Positions 59,030-64,000 of a stretch of 64,000 bases of DNA are shown piece by piece; position 1 is the first letter of the stretch, and every line of letters begins with the position of its first letter. The stretch is from CAVZVW01 sp963778845 (GTDB lineage Bacteria; Actinomycetota; Actinomycetes; Actinomycetales; Kineosporiaceae), in contig CAVZVW010000009.1 in NCBI GenBank assembly GCA_963778845.1, forward strand, positions 124,001 through 188,000, written 5' to 3'. The notes beneath the pieces are model-generated. The model was not told the origin of the DNA and did no database searches. It worked only from the letters and a program-made list of their open reading frames with translations. The translations under genes were made by a program, and so were the position numbers.

Positions 59030-59190
59030 GGCCTCGCCGGCTTGCTGGTGTCTCCGGCGGTTCGCCCGCACGGCGGATCGGCCGATCCCGCGCCTCAAGG
59101 GCGGCCCATGGGCCGCCGACACACAACGGGGCAAGCCTGACCCGCGCCGGACGGCGGGCAGCGCGTGCACCGCGTCGAGGGAGGAGCCGC

Positions 59191-60642
59191 GTGGACAGCA
59201 GTGGCGACCAGGGCCGTCGTCGGCTCCTGCCGGCGGCGTCGGGCACCTACGTCCCCGAGCAGTTCGCCTTCGCGGCCGGCGAGGCCGACAGGAGGGTGCC
59301 CCAGGCTCGCGAAGGCCTGCCCACCAGGGGCGTGCCGCGCGGAGGAGCCACCCCCCGGCCCAGCCCGGACCAGCACGGCCAGGCAGCCCAGCAGAGCCAG
59401 GCAGCCCAGCACGGCCAGGCAGCCCAGCACGGCCAGTCAGCCCAGGAGAGCCAGTCAGCCCAGGGCGTCGCTCCGTCTCACCAGGTACCGGCGCAGACCC
59501 GTGTGTCGTTGGGCGGGGACGCCACTGCTCCGGACGCCTACAGCCGCACCACCACCGAGCAGGCGACCCAGCCGGGTGACCTGCAGCTGCACGCCGTCCT
59601 CGACATCATGCTCGACGCGGGCGCCTCGGACATGCACCTGACGGCCGGTGCCCCACCCTTGATGCGGGTCAACGGGGAGCTGCAACCGATCGAGGGGTAT
59701 CCGGCGCTCACCCCGCCGCAGATCCAGCGATCCATGTACGCCGTACTCACCCAGAAGCAGCGCGAGCGGTTCGAGGAGGACCTCGAGCTCGACCTGGCTT
59801 ACTCCTACCCGGGCCGAGCCCGCTTCCGGGTGAACATGTACCGGCAGCGGGAGTCGGTCGGGGCGGCCTTCCGGCGCATCCCCTACGAGATCAAGAGCCT
59901 CGAGGAGCTCGGCATCCCACCGGCCGTGTCGAACTTCGCGACGATGGCGCGAGGGATGGTCCTGGTCACGGGACCGACCGGCTCGGGCAAGTCCACCACG
60001 CTGGCCGCGCTGGTCGACCTGGCCAACCGCACCCGGCGAGACCACATCATGACAGTGGAGGACCCGATCGAGTTCCTTCACGGGCACAAGTCGTGCATGG
60101 TCAACCAGCGCGAGGTGGGTGCCGACACCCGGTCGTTCGCGACGGCCCTCAAGCACGTCCTGCGCCAGGACCCCGACATCATCCTCGTCGGCGAGATGCG
60201 CGACCTGGAGACCATCTCCGTCGCGCTCACGGCCGCCGAGACGGGGCACCTGGTGTTCGCGACACTGCACACCCAGGACGCGGCACAGACCATCGACCGC
60301 GTGATCGACGTCTTCCCGCCGCACCAGCAGCAGCAGGTCCGCGTCCAGCTGGCCGGGGCGCTGCAGGGCGTCGTCTGCCAGACCCTCTGCCGGACGGCGG
60401 ACGGCAAGTCCCGCGTCGCCGCGACCGAGGTGATGATCGCCACCCCGGCGATCCGCAACCTGATCCGGGAAGGCAAGACCCACCAGGTGTACTCCGCCAT
60501 GCAGGCCGGCGGGCAGCACGGCATGCACACCCTCGACCAGCACCTGGCAGAGCTCGTCCGCACCCGGCGGGTGTCCTACGAGCACGGTCTCGAGAAGTGC
60601 CACAACGTGGAGGACTTCAACCGTCTCTGCGGTCGCGGCTGA
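59191..60642 (+). CDS. pilT: Type IV pilus retraction ATPase PilT, with long repetitive N-terminal extension
   Basis: Motor for pilus retraction. 483 residues, ~115 longer than usual. The extra N-terminus (to ~115) is Gln/Ala/His/Ser rich with HGQAAQ repeats. The catalytic part starts at LHAVLDIMLDAGASDMHLTAG and shows Walker A GPTGSGKSTT, EDPIEFLHGHKSCMVNQREVG, Walker B DPDIILVGEMRD, and the PilT-specific AGALQGVVCQTL with AIRNLIREGKTHQ. GTG 59191 follows GGAGGAG; later starts are possible but none has a better ribosome-binding site. Lies 161 bases after pilB. Confidence 0.94.
   Translation: MDSSGDQGRRRLLPAASGTYVPEQFAFAAGEADRRVPQAREGLPTRGVPRGGATPRPSPDQHGQAAQQSQAAQHGQAAQHGQSAQESQSAQGVAPSHQVPAQTRVSLGGDATAPDAYSRTTTEQATQPGDLQLHAVLDIMLDAGASDMHLTAGAPPLMRVNGELQPIEGYPALTPPQIQRSMYAVLTQKQRERFEEDLELDLAYSYPGRARFRVNMYRQRESVGAAFRRIPYEIKSLEELGIPPAVSNFATMARGMVLVTGPTGSGKSTTLAALVDLANRTRRDHIMTVEDPIEFLHGHKSCMVNQREVGADTRSFATALKHVLRQDPDIILVGEMRDLETISVALTAAETGHLVFATLHTQDAAQTIDRVIDVFPPHQQQQVRVQLAGALQGVVCQTLCRTADGKSRVAATEVMIATPAIRNLIREGKTHQVYSAMQAGGQHGMHTLDQHLAELVRTRRVSYEHGLEKCHNVEDFNRLCGRG
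59372..59461 (+). repeat. 18-bp tandem repeat in the PilT N-terminal extension
   Basis: Five units start at 59372, 59390, 59408, 59426 and 59444, each encoding a variant of HGQAAQ. Copy number can change in steps of six residues without frame loss. Confidence 0.82.
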
Positions 60643-60675
60643 GCAAGGTAGCGAGGAACAGGCAGGAGCAGCGCC

Positions 60676-61899
60676 ATGGCGACGGCCATCAAGACGTTCG
60701 AGTACTCGGTGCGGGACAGGCAGGGCAAGCTCGTCAGCGGCAAGCTCGACGCCCCTACCGAGGCCGCCCTGGTGCAGAAGCTGCGCGGGATGGGCTACGC
60801 GCCGGTCAGCGTCCGCGAGTCCAACACCGGGCTGCAGAAGGAGATCTCGCTCCCCGGGGGCAAGCGCGTCACCCTCAAGGACCTGTCAGTCATGAGCCGC
60901 CAGTTCGCCACGATGATCAACTCTGGGCTCTCGCTGCTGCGAGCCCTGTCGATCCTCGCCGAGCAGACGGAGAGCAAGGCGTTGGCACGAACACTGGCCG
61001 ACGTCCGCAACAGCGTCGAGACCGGCCAGGCGCTCTCGGCAGCCCTGGCGAGGCACCCCAAGGTGTTCCCCCCGCTGATGGTGAACATGTGCAGGGCGGG
61101 CGAGGTCGGCGGCTTCCTGGACTCGGTGCTGCTGCAGATCGCGGAGAACTACGAGTCCGAGGTGAAGCTTCGCGGCAAGATCAAGTCGGCGATGACCTAC
61201 CCGGTGGTCGTGTTCGTGATCGCGATCCTCGCGGTCGCGGGGATGCTGCTGTTCATCGTCCCGGTCTTCACGAAGATGTTCTCCGACCTCGGCGGCACCC
61301 TCCCGGCGCCGACCCGGGTGCTCGTCTTCATGTCCCAGCTGATGCGCTGGGCGGCCCCTCTGATCGTGGTGGTCGCCGTCGTCGGGACGATCGTGTGGCA
61401 CCGGGTGAAGCACCAGGAGCGTGTGCGCCGGTTCGTCGACCCGCTCAAGCTCAAGACGCCGATCTTCGGCAACCTGTTCCGGAAGGTCGCGATCAGCCGC
61501 TTCAGCCGCAACCTCGGGACGATGCTGCGCTCCGGTGTGCCGATCCTGCAGAGCCTGGAGATCGTCGGGGACACGAGCGGGAACATCGTCATCAGGGACG
61601 CCGCCAAGGCGGTGGAGGAGAGTGTGCGGCGCGGGGAGTCCCTGGCGCAGCCGCTCAGCGAGCACAAGGTCTTCCCGCCGATGGTCGTGCAGATGCTCGC
61701 GGTCGGTGAGGACACCGGGGCGATGGACACGATGCTCCACAAGATCTCCGACTTCTACGACCAGGAGGTCGAGGCGACGACCGAGGCGCTGACCAGCCTG
61801 ATCGAGCCCCTGATGATCGCGGTTCTCGGCGGTATCGTCGGCTCCATGATCATCGCGCTCTACATGCCGATCTTCGGGGTCTTCGACCTCATCAAGTAG
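60676..61899 (+). CDS. pilC: Type IV pilus inner-membrane platform protein PilC (GspF family)
   Basis: 407 residues. Cytoplasmic N-terminus (KTFEYSVRDRQGKLVSGKL), then two T2SSF helical domains each ending in membrane helices: MSRQFATMINSGLSLLRAL...VFPPLMVNMCRAGEVGGFLD, and SRFSRNLGTMLRSGVPILQSL...FPPMVVQMLAVGEDTGAMD. The last helices contain IEPLMIAVLGGIVGSMIIALYMPIF. Couples PilB/PilT to pilin assembly. ATG 60676, 33 bases after pilT. Confidence 0.96.
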   Translation: MATAIKTFEYSVRDRQGKLVSGKLDAPTEAALVQKLRGMGYAPVSVRESNTGLQKEISLPGGKRVTLKDLSVMSRQFATMINSGLSLLRALSILAEQTESKALARTLADVRNSVETGQALSAALARHPKVFPPLMVNMCRAGEVGGFLDSVLLQIAENYESEVKLRGKIKSAMTYPVVVFVIAILAVAGMLLFIVPVFTKMFSDLGGTLPAPTRVLVFMSQLMRWAAPLIVVVAVVGTIVWHRVKHQERVRRFVDPLKLKTPIFGNLFRKVAISRFSRNLGTMLRSGVPILQSLEIVGDTSGNIVIRDAAKAVEESVRRGESLAQPLSEHKVFPPMVVQMLAVGEDTGAMDTMLHKISDFYDQEVEATTEALTSLIEPLMIAVLGGIVGSMIIALYMPIFGVFDLIK

Positions 61900-62124
61900 C
61901 GCCGTCAAGCCCCGCCTCGCCGAACGCCGGCGTGGAGGCTGTGCCGTCACGGACGGTGAGTATCTGCAGGGTTTCAGTGAGCCGGAGGGGCGAACACCGG
62001 CCGACTTCCGGGCCCGGTGCTCAAGATCGGCCGATGCCTGCCGACACCAGTCCTGTCATCCGAGCCGCGCCACCCGGGCGACCAGATGCCGGCTCAGGCC
62101 TTTCGGCAGAAGGAGAGCAGTTTC

Positions 62125-62580
62125 ATGCTCGCTCGAATTCGCAAGTCGATGAACGAGAAGGACCAGGGCTTCACCCTGATCGAGCTTCTCGTCGTCATGA
62201 TCATCATTGGCATCCTCGCGGCGATCGCCATCCCGGTGTTCCTGAACCAGAGGGCCAAGGCACGCGACACCTCGACCAAGGCCGACGTCAGCACGATCGG
62301 CAAGGAGATCGCGACCTACTTCGTCGACGGCACGGGCACCCTCACGGTGACGCAGGCCGGCGGTGTCGGCACCGACGTCACGATCACCGACGGTGCGAAC
62401 CCCGCGTACACGGCGACCCACAAGGTCAGCCAGGGCACGTTGCTCCAGGCCGGCGCCCTCGGGTTCACCGCAGCTCCCACCTCGCTCAACTGGTGCGTGG
62501 GTCTGACGAACGCCAGCGGCAAGCAGCAGACCTACAAGTACACGGCGGCTGACGGGCTCCTCCCCGGCTCCTGTCCGTGA
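62125..62580 (+). CDS. Type IV major pilin
   Basis: 151-residue structural subunit. The class III/IVa leader ends at KDQG, followed by FTLIELLVVMIIIGILAAIA with Phe+1 and Glu+5, the prepilin-peptidase site and assembly helix. The C-terminal globular domain has only two Cys (WCVG near residue 127 and SCP at the end), which could close a D-region disulfide loop. ATG 62125 has an ideal AAGGAGAG 8 bases upstream; the frame from 62017 is not gene-like. It follows pilC by 225 bases, and a very strong hairpin follows the stop, which would favour high expression of pilin over downstream genes. Confidence 0.94.
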   Translation: MLARIRKSMNEKDQGFTLIELLVVMIIIGILAAIAIPVFLNQRAKARDTSTKADVSTIGKEIATYFVDGTGTLTVTQAGGVGTDVTITDGANPAYTATHKVSQGTLLQAGALGFTAAPTSLNWCVGLTNASGKQQTYKYTAADGLLPGSCP

Positions 62581-62599
62581 TGAACTGACCTGATCATGC

Positions 62600-62627
62600 G
62601 GGGGCGGTCGCTTCGGCGGCCGCCCCC
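62600..62627 (+). terminator. 12-bp GC stem with TTCG loop after the pilin gene
   Basis: 62600-62611 pairs with 62616-62627 (one G-T) around a TTCG tetraloop, starting 19 bases after the pilin stop. This is the strongest hairpin in the window and a likely terminator or 3' stabiliser of pilin mRNA. Confidence 0.7.
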
Positions 62628-62637
62628 CCACAGGCAG

Positions 62638-62670
62638 CCGGGCCCGCACAAACCACCAAGGCGGGCCCGG
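62638..62670. promoter_or_regulatory. Second perfect inverted repeat downstream of pilin
   Basis: Perfect 10-bp arms at 62638-62647 and 62661-62670 with a 13-base spacer. It could be a tandem terminator or an operator for the next pilus gene, whose GTG is 224 bases further. The rest of the 313-base gap (62581-62893) shows no gene. Confidence 0.45.
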
Positions 62671-62893
62671 ACGTCTGCCCAGGCCCGGGCACATGTCGCC
62701 GGCGCAGTCGACCTCCGGCTCCGCTGAGCCGGCGGCCCTCGGAAGTGCCGTGACGAGGTGCACCCGAGCCCTCGACCTTCACCTCGCGTAGCGAACGGGT
62801 GACCACACTCAGGAACCAGTGATCACCGCCCGACAACGTCGAGTGGGACCTTCGGGGGTTTCGGTCGGCGCGTGTCCGGGAGAAGGAGGCGCT

Positions 62894-64000
62894 GTGAGGG
62901 TGCGGGTGCGCTCGGACGGCGGCTTCAGCCTGGTCGAGGTCGTCGCAGCGATGTCTGTCTTCACGATCCTGGCCGGCTCGGCGCTGGGCATCCTGGTGCA
63001 CGTCACGAGGCTCACCGGGGACAACCACCGCAGGGTCGTCGCCGCCAACCTGGCGAACCGGCAGATGGAGTCCGCGCGCGCGCAGCGCGCAGTCGACATC
63101 ACCGACGGCCGCGTGGTCCGCACGGAGACCGTTGGCGGCACCCGGTACACAGTCACGCAGACGGCGAACTTCGTACCCACGAACTCCTCCACCAGCGTGT
63201 GCGCCGGAACCGGCAACAGCCTGGCCTACAAGCTGATCAGCGTGACGGTCACGTGGCCCAACATGGGCCCGGTGAAGGCCGTGCGCGCCGACACGCTGCG
63301 GGCCGTCGGGATCGGCACCGACGGGTTCGACACGTCCAAGGGCACGGCGGCGGTCTCCGTCGTCGGCGCGCGAGGTGAGGCCATGGCGGGCGTCACCGTG
63401 ACCCTCAGCCCGGGATCGCTGAGCCGTACGACCGGCGAGGACGGGTGCGCGGTCTTCACCGCCCTGACCCCGGCCACGTACAGCGTCACCGCATCCCAGA
63501 CCGGGTACGTCGGGTCCACCAACACCCAGTCGACCACCGTCTCCAGCCTCGGCGTCGTCGCCGGGACGGTCGCCCGCGGGACCATGCTCTACGACGAGGA
63601 CCGCGCTGTCGCGGTCACCCTGAGCGGGCCCGCCGGGTTCGCGGTGCCGGCCGGCCTGCCGCTGATGTACCGCGACACCTACCTCACCGACCGGCGGGCA
63701 CCCGTGTGCACGGGCAGCGGCACCGCCTGTGTCAGCGCGGTGCCGGGCACGGCGAGCTACCTCTTCCCCGCCGTCTACGACCTGTGGGTGGGCTCCTGCA
63801 ACGACGCCAGGCACGCCACCGCGGTCGACCTCACGTCGGCCGGCTCGGACGGCTCCACGGTGGCCGTCGGCATGGCCAGCGCGAGGGTGACGGTCAAGAA
63901 CCCGGTCGGCCAGGAGCTGACCGGGCGTGCGATCTACGCCGTCCACGCGGTCGACGCCCCCACACTGACGCCCTCATGCCTGTCCGGTGAGTCCTACACC
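62894..64000 (+). CDS. Pseudopilin-anchored (PilV-like) protein with carboxypeptidase-regulatory-like domain, runs off window
   Basis: Starts at GTG 62894 after AAGGAGG and is open to the window end (369 codons). The leader RSDGG is followed by FSLVEVVAAMSVFTILAGSA, a prepilin site with Phe+1 and Glu+5 and an assembly helix. After a variable ~95-residue region comes AAVSVVGARGEAMAGVTVTL...TGEDGCAVFTALTPATYSVTASQTGYVG, a transthyretin-like (CarboxypepD_reg/PEGA) beta fold. Another Cys-containing beta-rich part with a second repeat of the same type (ARVTVKNPVGQELTGRAIYAV) follows. It is much larger than ordinary PilV. This suggests a minor pilin displaying an adhesin-like tip domain. C-terminus unseen. 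Confidence 0.82.
   Translation, partial: MRVRVRSDGGFSLVEVVAAMSVFTILAGSALGILVHVTRLTGDNHRRVVAANLANRQMESARAQRAVDITDGRVVRTETVGGTRYTVTQTANFVPTNSSTSVCAGTGNSLAYKLISVTVTWPNMGPVKAVRADTLRAVGIGTDGFDTSKGTAAVSVVGARGEAMAGVTVTLSPGSLSRTTGEDGCAVFTALTPATYSVTASQTGYVGSTNTQSTTVSSLGVVAGTVARGTMLYDEDRAVAVTLSGPAGFAVPAGLPLMYRDTYLTDRRAPVCTGSGTACVSAVPGTASYLFPAVYDLWVGSCNDARHATAVDLTSAGSDGSTVAVGMASARVTVKNPVGQELTGRAIYAVHAVDAPTLTPSCLSGESYT

Noticed and set aside
61900..62124. Cyclic-di-GMP riboswitch upstream of the pilin gene
   Set aside because: I looked for the conserved GEMM core and its paired receptor and did not find it.

Overview
The window is a very GC-rich, gene-dense actinobacterial chromosome segment. Evidence for this is the frequent GTG starts, the thrS-HIT-pgsA-acyltransferase-pimA order of the phosphatidylinositol-mannoside locus, the pdxS...pdxT-yebC-ruvCAB-yajC-secDF-apt-relA order, an SsgA-family protein, and the DUF948-DUF6167-alaS-ruvX-mltG-aroE order. 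I would place it near the Micrococcales or Kineosporiales (Cellulomonadaceae- or Intrasporangiaceae-like), but the genus cannot be fixed from this sequence alone.

Layout. 1-4.2 kb (minus strand): a sensor histidine kinase cut by the window edge, and a secreted subtilase whose C-terminus is 11 copies of a tryptophan-rich AHRWA repeat. 4.2-8.5 kb: an accessory region ending at a tRNA-Val gene. It has a 27-bp minisatellite, a diverged tRNA 3' remnant, a 39-bp exact copy of the 3' half of tRNA-Val(GAC), two cargo genes, an IS110-family transposase, and the intact tRNA-Val. This is the signature of elements integrated at a tRNA 3' end, perhaps twice. 8.5-13.5 kb: tRNA-Cys and tRNA-Gly, pabB and pabC, an ssgA-like gene, a PGPGW membrane protein, a second tRNA-Val, and a PIG-V mannosyltransferase. 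13.6-22.5 kb: thrS, a HIT protein, a DCC protein, an EF-G-like GTPase, and the PIM lipid operon. 22.5-28.6 kb: PLP synthase (pdxS, pdxT) split by an opposed kynureninase gene, then yebC-ruvCAB. 28.6-38.7 kb: yajC-secD-secF, apt, relA, a broken AbiEi-like gene, a DUF349 gene and a membrane-anchored cyclophilin. 38.8-51.1 kb: an MBL hydrolase, hisS, an aldo/keto reductase, aspS, membrane, GNAT and MMPL proteins, and rarA. 51.2-57.3 kb: DUF948, DUF6167, alaS, ruvX, mltG, aroE. 57.4-64.0 kb: a type IV pilus operon (pilB, pilT, pilC, major pilin, and a pseudopilin-adhesin that runs off the end).

Two properties cut across the window. First, many essential genes (secD, secF, apt, relA, ruvA, ruvC, yebC, pdxT, alaS) are interrupted, and nearly every break is repaired by deleting one base. 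About half of the breaks lie in relA. This looks like consensus error, not gene decay, so these genes are annotated end to end. Second, short tandem repeats of 15-30 bp are unusually common at gene ends, in linkers and in intergenic gaps.
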